Source: a virus. Taken from it: DNA of 60,673 nt. The notes below the pieces were generated by a model. It was not told the origin of the DNA, searched no databases, and was given only the letters and a program-made list of their open reading frames with translations. Positions 7,977-15,824 of the stretch are shown piece after piece. The number at the start of each line of letters is the position of its first letter. The stretch's first letter is position 1. The stretch is taken from positions 1 through 60,673 of the IMG/VR virus record IMGVR_UViG_3300036985_000346. One strand, given 5' to 3'. Made by a program: the position numbers and the translations under genes.

Positions 7977-9200
7977 TCACCATTTCTTTACATTTGGCAA
8001 TGGAGTGAATGTTGCAGGTTTCGTGATGGCCGATCGTCTCACGCCTTCGCAAGCGTAACGCAGGGCATCGATCACGTGGTTTTTCTTGTCTTCGAGCACC
8101 GGCAATATTTTGCCAGTCAGTGGGTCTTGCTTGTAACTGTACAGCGTCAGCTCGTCAATGGTGTGGATGCATCGAGGGTGCACCACGATGTCGTAGTTCT
8201 TCAGGAACTCGATGCCTTCCTCGACCGACTTCGGACCCTTGACCGCTGTCATGATCTTTGGAAAGCCATTCTTTTTCATGTGGCTGATCGTCTCTGGCCT
8301 TGCTGAGTCGGCCACGATTGGCCACTTCTCGGCCTCGGGCACCTGCATGAACAGCTCGGGTGTGTTGACGATCTCGCAGCCGACCATGTAGGCCTCGTAG
8401 TCGATGTAGAGCGTGCGGCCAATGATATGGCAGCGCACCAGCGTGGTCGGATCGACCGCAAAGCCCCAGTCTGCACCGAGCCTGTGGATTGCGTCTGGTG
8501 GTGCCTCAAAGTCCTCGACGCGCCAGTTCTTGAACACTCGGGTGTTGCTGTTTGTGAGGTAGCTTCCCATCCAGACATGTTGGTATTTGTCTGGGTCGCG
8601 CCTCTTGTCGTACTCCATCTCATCGCGCAGGACTTGTGGAAACCAAGGGTTGTCGGTGAAATTGACCTTCAGGACTTGCGCGTCCTTTGGTGGTGTTGGA
8701 CCGCGCAGCAGGAAATCGACTGGGTCATTTTGCTGGCGCGGGTTCCATGTAAACCACAGCTCGGACTCGGGCTTGCGAATAGTTGGCCGCAGCAGGTCGA
8801 GACTGGTCTGGCTCAGGCTTTGAGCCTCCTCCACCCAAGCGCAGTCATAACCTTCGAGCGACTTGATTGAGTCGGCTGTGTGGTTTTGCATACCTTGGAA
8901 GATGATCATGCCATCGCCCTTCTTGGACTTGATCACGGCCTCCTGCACCTCGAAGTAAGCGCCAGCGTTCATTTGCTCGATTTTCATTTCGAGCAGGCGC
9001 TTGACGGACTGGTTGAGCGACTTCTGGATTTCACGCACGCAAACGCTTCTGCGCTTCTGGTCCATGATGTGGGCCTCGATCATCAGCTCGGCAAACATGT
9101 GGGACTTGCCAGAGCCTCGGCCACCCCAAGCGCCTTTGTATCGGCTCGGCTCCAGCAGTGGCAATGCCCACTCAGGTGTTGGAAGTTGCAGAACTGTCAT
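7977..9200 (-). CDS. Terminase large subunit
   Basis: 407 residues. The Walker A motif GGRGSGKS is at residues 26-33 and the Walker B core WVEEA at 122-126, followed by the coupling motif TWNPR. The nuclease domain has GADWGF, VADSARPE and KNHVIDALRYA, giving the three acidic clusters of a Terminase_3 / Sf6 gp2-type nuclease. It would drive ATP-powered packaging and cut the concatemer. The ATG overlaps the small-subunit stop. With an Sf6-like small subunit, a headful (pac) mechanism is likely. Confidence 0.9.
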   Translation of the reverse strand: MTVLQLPTPEWALPLLEPSRYKGAWGGRGSGKSHMFAELMIEAHIMDQKRRSVCVREIQKSLNQSVKRLLEMKIEQMNAGAYFEVQEAVIKSKKGDGMIIFQGMQNHTADSIKSLEGYDCAWVEEAQSLSQTSLDLLRPTIRKPESELWFTWNPRQQNDPVDFLLRGPTPPKDAQVLKVNFTDNPWFPQVLRDEMEYDKRRDPDKYQHVWMGSYLTNSNTRVFKNWRVEDFEAPPDAIHRLGADWGFAVDPTTLVRCHIIGRTLYIDYEAYMVGCEIVNTPELFMQVPEAEKWPIVADSARPETISHMKKNGFPKIMTAVKGPKSVEEGIEFLKNYDIVVHPRCIHTIDELTLYSYKQDPLTGKILPVLEDKKNHVIDALRYACEGVRRSAITKPATFTPLPNVKKW

Positions 9201-9649
9201 GCTTTGACGACCACGCGCTCAATTCTTTGCACCAGGGGATTGGCAGGATCGCCAGAGACTTCGATCTTGTCGCCAAACTTCTTTGGGGCCAGTTTGGACA
9301 AAAGCCATTTGCGGGTGTCGACTTGCAGTCTGTGCTTTTGCACTGCCGCCCAGTCTTTCTTGCCATCAACTGCCACGCCAACGTCTTGATCACTGATCTC
9401 CATGATCTCTGTGGCCATGCGTTCGATCAGGTCTTCCCTCGCGCGCGCGTAATTCTCCGCAAGCGTAGCATCATCATCCACCCACCGTGAGAAGGTGCTT
9501 TGAGGAACACCAGCTGCTTGACATGCTTTGAATGCGCTCAGACCGTTTCGCATGCCATCGAGCACCATCTGGCTGATCACGGCTCGGTCTTCACTGCCAG
9601 GCTTAGTTCGCTTGGTTGGAGCTTTTGCTTTGTGTGATTTTGTGGTCAT
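9197..9649 (-). CDS. Terminase small subunit, Sf6 gp1-like
   Basis: 150 residues. An N-terminal HTH (GLSAFKACQAAGVPQSTFSRW) is followed by the oligomerisation region with the family signature HRLQVDTRKWLLSKLAPKKF and GDKIEV, which mirrors RLRVDTRKWALARMNPRKYG in Sf6. It recognises pac DNA and loads the large subunit. ATGA overlaps couple it to both neighbours. The copy B homologue has a slightly changed HTH region, so packaging-site specificity may differ. Confidence 0.87.
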   Translation of the reverse strand: MTTKSHKAKAPTKRTKPGSEDRAVISQMVLDGMRNGLSAFKACQAAGVPQSTFSRWVDDDATLAENYARAREDLIERMATEIMEISDQDVGVAVDGKKDWAAVQKHRLQVDTRKWLLSKLAPKKFGDKIEVSGDPANPLVQRIERVVVKA

Positions 9650-9828
9650 GCTGCATTGTCCTTCATGTTTTCAATTCGCGCCAGCTTCATGGCATCTTTT
9701 AAATCCATCCTGAGTTGCTCGTTTGCGGCCTGCTCATCTTGAAGTCGGATGTAGACCTCGGTTGCAAACTTGGCCAGCGTGTCATGTTGCCATGTTGTGA
9801 AGTTTGGGGTTTCTCGTTTGTTGTTCAT
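9646..9828 (-). CDS. Conserved small protein upstream of terminase, 60 aa
   Basis: Begins with NNKRETPNF and WQHDTLAKFA, and continues as a predicted helix with regular charge (EQLRMDLKDAMKLAR). It overlaps the small terminase start by ATGA. Copy B has the same gene (41772-41954) with few changes. Function unknown; it may be an accessory packaging factor judging by its coupling to terminase. Confidence 0.65.
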   Translation of the reverse strand: MNNKRETPNFTTWQHDTLAKFATEVYIRLQDEQAANEQLRMDLKDAMKLARIENMKDNAA

Positions 9829-10000
9829 GTTAGTACTTGCTCACCTTTCTGTGGATAACTTTTCTCTGGAAACTTTCCGCATCGATGCCCCCCTGTCCCC
9901 CTCACCCTAAAGGGTGTGAGGGGAGGGGAGGGGGCTTTTCGAGCGTTTTGCCCCCTAACCCTGATTTGCCCCCTAGGGGGATTCAGGGGGCTGAGGGGAT
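9829..10000. other. Candidate replication origin region, copy A
   Basis: This non-coding 172-bp gap sits between terminase and primase genes. It holds one perfect DnaA box (TGTGGATAA at 9850-9858), a C/G-rich hairpin around 9896-9924, the 12-bp perfect palindrome CCCCCTAGGGGG (9969-9980), and the direct repeat GGGGATTCA (9977-9985 and 9994-10002). Copy B has a completely different set of repeats here but also DnaA boxes. The hairpins could instead be transcription terminators. Confidence 0.5.
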
Positions 10001-12016
10001 TCATTCTTGGCCACCTTTTCGCATCATCATGGCACTCGATTGCACATCGTCGATCACCAACCAGCCGTGTTCAAGTGGGCTGATGATCTCGGACAGGATG
10101 AGTGCTCCGATCAATTTTTCTGGGTAGGCTGCGCTCAGATCGTTCTCGATCGTGCGTGGTTTTCTGCCATCAGCTGCCAGCTTGTCTTTGAGTGCCGATC
10201 TACTGATATAGGGTAAACCCTCGCGTATTTCAGCGCCTGTGCCCCACCATGCGTTCTCGAATGTTTTGCGGTGTGCGTCCAGTTTCGACTCTTTTTTCGG
10301 GGTTGTTGGTGCTTCAGCTTGGACGATCACAGCACTTGTGACCTGCTGGTTGTCTTCATCGCGCCAGCCTGGAATGGCCACTTGTTGCAACTCAACGTGG
10401 ATGGTCTCGGCCAGTTCTGCGTCTTTGGACTTGCGCTGCACGATCTGCATGGGAACGCCTTCTTTGCCTGGCACGATGCTGATCTCGATGTCCAGAGCAC
10501 CTCGCCATGCGCTTGAGCCTCGCGCCCTGTGCTGGGCTTCCTCGGCCACGCCTGTGTGGTGCACCAAGATCACCGAGCAGTTGAATTCCTGCATGAGTGC
10601 GTTGCATGCGTCTAGCATGGTCTTTGCATCTTGAGCGCTGTTTTCGTCTCCGGCCAAGAATCTGTGCAGGGTGTCGACCACGATCACGCTGGGTCTGTCT
10701 TTCAGCATCCTGACTTGCTCGACCACTTTGAGGTAGCCGGTCGGGGTGTTAAGGTCGCAACCATCTTTGGACAGCCACATGGCCAGCTTGCCTGCTTTGT
10801 GGTGGTGCTTCCATGCTGCCACCCTGCCGCGCAGACCGTGATGGCCTTCACCTGCCAGATAGACCACATTGCCTTGGCGCACTTTGTGGCCTGCCCAGTC
10901 CTCGGTTCCGCTGGCCATGCGCAGGCACCAGTCGAGCACCACGAATGTTTTGCCGCCACCGCTTGGGCCGTGGACCATTACCAGTGCTTGCGATTGAATC
11001 CATCGCTTGACGAGCCAGCTGATGGGGCTGGGCTGTGCGCAGAAGTCATCGGCTGGGATGAGCCAGTCGTCTGCCGGTGGCATCAGCAGGCCTGCCAGAT
11101 CGTGGCCAGCCTGTGCATAATCGTTGGCATCACCGAGGATCGGAGGCATCACCATGCGTGCGCCATATTTGGCACTAGCCTGCTCTGCGTAGCGTTGGCC
11201 AACACCGCTTTGGTCATGGTCTGCGACGATCACGATGTCTTGAGTTGCTCCATACATTTCCCTGAGTGTGCCAGTTACCGGCACCAGATTGCTGGCGCTG
11301 TAGGCCACCACGACTGGCCTGTCGGTGGTTTCATGGATTGTGGCTGCCGTTGCGAAGCCTTCGGCCACGAACAGCGTGCCAGGCTCATCTAGTGAGCCTA
11401 CCATCCAGAACTTGCCGCCTGTTTGACCGCCTGGGTGATAGAGCTTGCCGCCTTCGTGGTCGATGTATTGCAAGGTGGCCAGAGTTCCGTCTTCATCGTA
11501 GAGTGGCAGCACCAGTCGACCGTCTCCTGTGATTCGTGCGCCATGCGTTTGAATGCCCTTCTTGGCCAAGTATGGATGCTCGGCATTTGCTGGGTTGGCC
11601 GTTGTCCATATTTTCTCGACGGTCTCGCTGGCCACTTGATGCTGGCGCTCGATGGCTGCATCTCGCAGGGCTTTGGCCTCGGCCAGTCGCTTGGCGTGTG
11701 ACATTTCCTCGGTCTGCGTGAGTTTTCTTCCTACGTCTGCACGCCATGTCACTTCCATGCCTGCTCGCCAGCATCCGAATCGACCTGCTGGGATGCCATC
11801 ACCAAACACCAGATACCAGCCTGGCTTGTCACCGTGGCCAGGTGCGCCTTTGGTGCCTGACTTGAATCTGTGAATCTTGCCATCCATCAGGATTTCCTCT
11901 GGTGGCTGGAGGCCTGCCGCACGCATTGCGTCGATGAGCTGTGCCTCTGGTGGTGCGACGAGTTTTTCTGGTGGTGGAGCCCAAGGACCACCGAGCACTT
12001 TGGAGAGGTCAGCCAT
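10001..12016 (-). CDS. Bifunctional primase-helicase-like protein (Toprim plus RepA-like ATPase)
   Basis: 671 residues. A Toprim domain has FVAEGFATAA near 216-225 and VIVADHDQSG near 262-271. A RecA-like ATPase follows, with Walker A GPSGGGKT at 350-357 and VIVVDTLHRFLAGDENS as Walker B, plus LVHHTGV. The last hundred residues (after the common KTFENAWW) differ entirely from copy B and probably form an origin-contacting or helical domain. No classical CHC2 zinc finger is obvious. It probably opens the adjacent origin and primes replication by host polymerase. Confidence 0.8.
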   Translation of the reverse strand: MADLSKVLGGPWAPPPEKLVAPPEAQLIDAMRAAGLQPPEEILMDGKIHRFKSGTKGAPGHGDKPGWYLVFGDGIPAGRFGCWRAGMEVTWRADVGRKLTQTEEMSHAKRLAEAKALRDAAIERQHQVASETVEKIWTTANPANAEHPYLAKKGIQTHGARITGDGRLVLPLYDEDGTLATLQYIDHEGGKLYHPGGQTGGKFWMVGSLDEPGTLFVAEGFATAATIHETTDRPVVVAYSASNLVPVTGTLREMYGATQDIVIVADHDQSGVGQRYAEQASAKYGARMVMPPILGDANDYAQAGHDLAGLLMPPADDWLIPADDFCAQPSPISWLVKRWIQSQALVMVHGPSGGGKTFVVLDWCLRMASGTEDWAGHKVRQGNVVYLAGEGHHGLRGRVAAWKHHHKAGKLAMWLSKDGCDLNTPTGYLKVVEQVRMLKDRPSVIVVDTLHRFLAGDENSAQDAKTMLDACNALMQEFNCSVILVHHTGVAEEAQHRARGSSAWRGALDIEISIVPGKEGVPMQIVQRKSKDAELAETIHVELQQVAIPGWRDEDNQQVTSAVIVQAEAPTTPKKESKLDAHRKTFENAWWGTGAEIREGLPYISRSALKDKLAADGRKPRTIENDLSAAYPEKLIGALILSEIISPLEHGWLVIDDVQSSAMMMRKGGQE

Positions 12017-12194
12017 GCGTCACCTTGCGGCTTTCCAAGTAGTTGGACAGCGCCAGCAGGACTTTGTGGGTTGGATTTGCGTTGGGGTTGTCGCGCACTT
12101 GGCGAATGGTGTTGTAGTGCACGCCAGTGGCTTCTGCCACCTTGACAGGCATTCGGTCGGAGAGCGCGTCTCGTATCTGCTCTAGGGTCATCAT
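12009..12194 (-). CDS. Small HTH regulator, copy A type
   Basis: 61 residues with the helix-turn-helix MPVKVAEATGVHYNTIRQVR. It is the first gene of the leftward arm and lies next to the divergent promoter region. Its last residues (VTHG) are fixed by the 8-base overlap with the primase start. Copy B has an unrelated HTH protein in the same slot. A Cro-like repressor of the divergent early promoter is likely, though no lysogeny genes are present. The start may be 12194 or the adjacent ATG at 12191. Confidence 0.65.
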   Translation of the reverse strand: MMTLEQIRDALSDRMPVKVAEATGVHYNTIRQVRDNPNANPTHKVLLALSNYLESRKVTHG

Positions 12195-12228
12195 GTTTTT
12201 TTCCTTTGTTGAAAATATTTATTGCGAT

Positions 12229-12261
12229 GTGTGGATATTACACTAAAAAATGGTTTATAGT
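12229..12261 (+). promoter_or_regulatory. Early rightward promoter, copy A
   Basis: -35 TGGATA (12232-12237) and -10 TATAGT (12256-12261) with 18-bp spacing. The -10 lies exactly 5 bases before the conserved leader, the same distance as in copy B. A GTGT-7-ACAC inverted repeat (12229-12243) overlaps the -35 and could be an operator for the HTH protein. Confidence 0.55.
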
Positions 12262-12266
12262 TGCGT

Positions 12267-12316
12267 CACACCTCGAACTGATTCCCAGACGGAGGTGCAA
12301 AAAATAGGAGAGCCAA
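12267..12316 (+). promoter_or_regulatory. Structured early mRNA leader, copy A
   Basis: Transcription from the predicted promoter would begin near this point. The leader folds as CACCTC (12269-12274) with GAGGTG (12292-12297), with a small inner CTG/CAG stem, then an A-rich stretch and the RBS AGGAG before the Sak4 ATG. It is almost identical in copy B although the promoter just upstream is not. Confidence 0.6.
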
Positions 12317-12994
12317 ATGGCTATCAATTTGAAATCGACCGGCAGTTTGTCTGCCAATGGAGTGAAGTTGTTGGTGTACGGCCAAGCCGGTGCTGGTAAA
12401 ACCACGCTAGTCAAGACCCTGCCCAATGTGATCGTTCTTAGTGCCGAGGGTGGCCTGTTGTCCATTCAGGACGCTGACCTGCCTTACATCGAGATCGCCT
12501 CGATGGACGACTTGCGCGAGGCCTTCACATGGGCCAGAGACAGCAAGGAGGCCGCAGGCTTTCAGTCGGTGGCGCTTGACTCGATCAGCGAAGTTGCTGA
12601 AGTGGTCTTGTCCCATGAGATGAAGAAGTCCAAGGATGGCCGCGCAGCTTATGGCGAGATGAACAGCACTATGCAGGAGTTGATTCGCGCCTTCCGCGAT
12701 CTGCCAGGCAAGCATGTCTACATGTCGGCCAAGCTGGAGAAGTCCACCGACGAGATGGGCAAGATGCTCTACAACCCAGGCATGCCTGGCAAGAGCCTGA
12801 CACAAGGCCTGCCTTACTTCTTTGATGAAGTGCTGGCGCTGCGTGTTGAGCGTGATGCCGATGGTGTGACCCAGCGTGCGCTGATGTGCGACTCTGATGG
12901 CCTTTGGTTGGCCAAGGATCGTTCTGGCAAGTTGGAGGCTTGGGAAGCGCCTGATCTGGGTGCAATCATTGCCAAGATCGGAGGCAAAGCATGA
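12317..12994 (+). CDS. Sak4-like single-strand annealing/recombinase ATPase
   Basis: 225 residues with Walker A GQAGAGKTTL at residues 22-31, Walker B-like SVALDSISEVAE, and a RecA-core layout without the RecA N- or C-terminal domains. This fits the phage Sak4 / AAA_24 nucleotide-binding family, which works with an SSB-like protein in recombination-dependent replication. The DUF669 protein and PD-(D/E)XK exonuclease follow in the same operon. A good RBS (AGGAG) lies 7 bases before ATG. Copy B is almost identical. Confidence 0.82.
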   Translation: MAINLKSTGSLSANGVKLLVYGQAGAGKTTLVKTLPNVIVLSAEGGLLSIQDADLPYIEIASMDDLREAFTWARDSKEAAGFQSVALDSISEVAEVVLSHEMKKSKDGRAAYGEMNSTMQELIRAFRDLPGKHVYMSAKLEKSTDEMGKMLYNPGMPGKSLTQGLPYFFDEVLALRVERDADGVTQRALMCDSDGLWLAKDRSGKLEAWEAPDLGAIIAKIGGKA

Positions 12995-13395
12995 CCGCCA
13001 AGGTATTGCCTAATGACATGAATGAGCTGGCCACTATGTGGCTGGCTGCTAAGAAGCAGGAAGAAGATGCGACAGCGGATCGACGCGATATTGAGGACCA
13101 CATCAAGAAGCTGGCAACTATTGCCGAAAACCTTGAAGGCACAGAGACCGTCGAGCCTGGTCGATTCGAGATCAAGATCGTTGGCCGCATCGACCGCAAA
13201 GTCGACGGAGACAAGGTGCAAGAGCTTGCCGCTGAGTTCGGTCTGACCGATCACTTGGCCAAGCTGTTTCGCTGGAAGCCTGAGATCAACATGGCCATCT
13301 GGAAGGCAGCAGATGAGTCCATTACCAAACCGCTTTCCGGTGCAATCACGGCCAAGCCTGGCCGCCCATCTTTCAAAATTATCCCCAAGGAGTAA
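12991..13395 (+). CDS. Conserved protein in the recombination operon, 134 aa
   Basis: Starts by an ATGA overlap with Sak4. The N-terminal half is a coiled-coil-like helix (KKQEEDATADRRDIEDHIKK); the C-terminal half is mixed with GRFEIKIVGRIDRKVDGDKV. I recall similar proteins beside Sak4 and DUF669 genes in other phages but no proven function; an accessory to recombination is inferred from context. The copy B homologue is nearly identical. Confidence 0.65.
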   Translation: MTAKVLPNDMNELATMWLAAKKQEEDATADRRDIEDHIKKLATIAENLEGTETVEPGRFEIKIVGRIDRKVDGDKVQELAAEFGLTDHLAKLFRWKPEINMAIWKAADESITKPLSGAITAKPGRPSFKIIPKE

Positions 13396-13398
13396 ATC

Positions 13399-13893
13399 AT
13401 GGCTTTTTTAAACGAAGAATTCAACGTCAACGAACTGCCCCAAGGCAATGGCAACTTTGAGCCTCTGCCTGCTGGCTGGTACACCGCCACCATCTCTCAG
13501 TCTGAGTTGAAGGCAACCAAGGCTGGCAATGGTCAGTACATCAAGTTGCGTTATGACATCACTGGCCCGAGCCACCAAGGTCGTGTGGTGTTTGGCAATC
13601 TGAACATCAAGAACGCAAACCCCAAGGCCGAGGAGATTGGTCGCCAGCAGCTGGGAGACATCATGCGTGCGATTGGCTTGGCCAAGGTCACCGACACCGA
13701 TCAGTTGATTGGTGGCCAGATCGCCATCAAGCTGGAGGTCAAAGAGGACGCGCAGTACGGTGCAAGCAACGAGGTCAAGGGCTTCAAGTCTGTGTCGGGT
13801 AGCGTAGCGCCAGCTGCGTCCATTCCTCAAGGCCAAAGCAATCCAGCTCCTGTCGCATCTGCCAAGGCCGCACCACCTTGGGCTAAGAAGTAA
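13399..13893 (+). CDS. DUF669-family, probable single-stranded DNA-binding protein
   Basis: 164 residues. The pattern FEPLPAGWYTATISQSELK, then YIKLRYDITGPSHQGRVVF, then GEEIGRQQLGD-like helix is typical of DUF669 proteins, which often replace SSB beside Sak4. A low-complexity Ala/Pro/Gln linker leads to the tail PPWAKK. Only the linker differs strongly between the two copies, as in SSB-like proteins. It is expected to coat ssDNA for Sak4 annealing. Confidence 0.75.
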   Translation: MAFLNEEFNVNELPQGNGNFEPLPAGWYTATISQSELKATKAGNGQYIKLRYDITGPSHQGRVVFGNLNIKNANPKAEEIGRQQLGDIMRAIGLAKVTDTDQLIGGQIAIKLEVKEDAQYGASNEVKGFKSVSGSVAPAASIPQGQSNPAPVASAKAAPPWAKK

Positions 13894-13942
13894 GAAAAGA
13901 AAAGCCCAGGCCGGTTAGGAACCCCCGACCCGAAGCCTGGGC
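13893..13942 (-). terminator. Conserved hairpin between DUF669 and exonuclease genes, copy A
   Basis: GCCCAGGC (13904-13911) pairs with GCCTGGGC (13935-13942). The T-rich tract is on the minus-strand side, so it would terminate leftward (antisense) RNA. It has no U tract for rightward RNA. Copy B has the same stem in a different sequence. Confidence 0.5.
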
Positions 13943-13971
13943 ATAAAGTAGCAACTACAAAGGAGAACCCC

Positions 13972-14997
13972 ATGAAGATTCCCGAGTCAGAGCATAACAT
14001 TCAGTCGTTGATTGACAAGCACCATGAGGCCATTGCCGAGGTGCCTCGCCCACACCTTGGAGCCAGTACCCTTGGCCATGTGTGTGATCGGTGGCTGTGG
14101 CTGTCTTTCCGCTGGGCTGTGCAGCCGAGTTTCCCTGGTCGAATCCTGCGCCTGTTTAGGCGTGGCCACCAAGAGGAGGCCAACATCATTAGCGACCTGC
14201 GTGCCATTGGCATCGATGTTCGAAAGGTGTCTGCCCAGCACCGTGTGGACTTTGGCAGCCATGTGTCTGGCAGCATTGATGCGATCATCGACAAGGGTGT
14301 GCCAGATGCGCCCAAGTCCAAGCACATTGCCGAGTTCAAGACGGCATCCAAAAAAGCATTTGATGATCTGGAGAAGAATGGCGTGGAGAAGTCCAAGCCT
14401 GAGCACTTTGTGCAGATGCAGGTCTACATGGCTGGCACTGGCATCGATCGTGCGCTGTACTTGACTGTCTGCAAAGATGACGACCGCATCCACACCGAGC
14501 GCGTGAAGTTCGACAAGGATGTGGCAGGCAAGGCTATTGCTCGCGGCCAGCGCATTGCTTTGAGTGACCGCATGCCTGAGCCGATCAGCTCAGATGCGAG
14601 CTGGTATCAGTGCAAGTTCTGCGATGCGCATGAGTTCTGCCACCAGTCCAAGACCACCAAGCATGTGAACTGCCGCACCTGCGCTTTGGCCACAGCGATG
14701 CCTGACTCGACTTGGCACTGCGCCAAGTGGGATGCTGAGATTCCTTTGGATTCGCAGCGCACTGGTTGCGAGTCGCATGTCTTGCATCCCGATCTGGTGC
14801 CTTGGCAGCGCAAGGATGGGCCTGACGAGTTCACCGCTGTGTATGAGATCAATGGCGTGAATCTGGCCAATGGCGATCCTGAACAGGAAGGCGTTTGGGG
14901 TAGCAAGGAGTTGCTGGCCAATTCCAATGCCTGCGCCAGCGGTGATCCTTTGATTGCCGAGATGCGCAAGGACTTTGGTGGAAGGATTGTGGGATGA
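13972..14997 (+). CDS. PD-(D/E)XK exonuclease, Cas4/RecB-like with cysteine cluster
   Basis: 341 residues. The catalytic core reads GSIDAIID, then HIAEFKTAS (ExK) and HFVQMQVYMAG (QxxxY). The C-terminal half has many Cys residues (CKFCDAHEFC, then NCRTCALA, HCAKW and TGCES), suggesting an iron-sulfur or zinc cluster as in Cas4/AddB-type nucleases. It would resect DNA ends for Sak4. RBS AAAGGAG precedes the ATG. The stop overlaps the methyltransferase ATG. Copy B is very similar. Confidence 0.8.
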   Translation: MKIPESEHNIQSLIDKHHEAIAEVPRPHLGASTLGHVCDRWLWLSFRWAVQPSFPGRILRLFRRGHQEEANIISDLRAIGIDVRKVSAQHRVDFGSHVSGSIDAIIDKGVPDAPKSKHIAEFKTASKKAFDDLEKNGVEKSKPEHFVQMQVYMAGTGIDRALYLTVCKDDDRIHTERVKFDKDVAGKAIARGQRIALSDRMPEPISSDASWYQCKFCDAHEFCHQSKTTKHVNCRTCALATAMPDSTWHCAKWDAEIPLDSQRTGCESHVLHPDLVPWQRKDGPDEFTAVYEINGVNLANGDPEQEGVWGSKELLANSNACASGDPLIAEMRKDFGGRIVG

Positions 14998-15015
14998 ACA
15001 AACAAGGAGAATTGA

Positions 15016-15824
15016 ATGAGCTGGCTTTATTCGCAGGCGCTGGTGGAGGAATACTTGGGGGACATTTGCTCGGATGGCGAACCGTCTGTGCAGTCGAATG
15101 GGAACCCTACGCAGCTTGCGTACTTGTCGCCAGACAAAATGACGGAGTTCTCCCGCCTTTCCCGATTTGGGATGATGTTCAAACCTTTGACGGACAACCG
15201 TGGCGAGGAATTGTTGACGTTGTTTCGGGAGGCTTTCCCTGTACGGACATTTCCATCGCAGGCCGAGGCGCAGGACTCGATGGAGAGCAGTCCTCAATGT
15301 GGTACCACATGGCGAGGGTGGTTAGCGAAGTTCGACCCAGATTCGTATTCGTGGAAAACAGCCCAATGCTCATTCATCGAGGACTCGGACGAGTCCTTGG
15401 CGACCTTTCCAGTCTCGGGTATGACACGCGATGGACTGTTATGGGAGCAGTCGATGTTGGCGCACCGCATCAAAGGGACAGAGCGTGGATTGTGGCGCAC
15501 GCCAGACACGGGGGGGGGGGGACCTCTGGCCTACTCAAACAAGGCCAGAATCATCGAAAGAATGGCCAGCCCATCCAGATCAGATTGGTGGACCAAGTGA
15601 ACAATCCAAGGCTGTGGCCAACACCAGTGGCCAGAATGCACAAAGACGGTGGAAATCCATCGGAGTACAAGAGGAACGAAATCCCCCTAGCGGCACAGGC
15701 TGGTGGGCCTCTGAACCCAACGTGGGTCGAGTGGCTGATGGGGTGGCCGCAAGAGTGGACCGACTTAAAGCCATTGGCAACGGACAAGTTCCAAAAGTGG
15801 CAGCAACAGTCTGGAGACTTTTAA
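15016..15824 (+). CDS. Overlapping second-frame protein nested in the methyltransferase gene
   Basis: Starting 22 bases after the methyltransferase ATG, another frame reads MSWLYSQALVEEYL, then FSRLSRFGMMFKPLTD, SYSWKTAQCSF and GLWRTP. Past the G12 tract its family-like continuation (LNPTWVEWLMGWPQEWTDL) lies one frame over and ends at 15824, directly before the helicase ATG. The same one-base repair fixes both genes. I recall this MSW...WVEWLMGW protein type as widespread beside or inside phage C5 methyltransferases, with no known function. In the assembled frame it stops early at 15600. Confidence 0.5.
15510..15521 (+). repeat. G12 homopolymer tract
   Basis: Twelve consecutive G bases inside the methyltransferase locus. 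This is the point where both overlapping reading frames shift by one. Such tracts are known slippage sites in phase-variable genes and are also prone to sequencing and assembly errors. Confidence 0.9.

Noticed and set aside
12009-12194. HTH gene as evidence of a temperate phage
   Set aside because: No integrase, excisionase, attachment site or partition genes are visible in a genome that appears complete (copy A). A Cro-like regulator alone does not show lysogeny.
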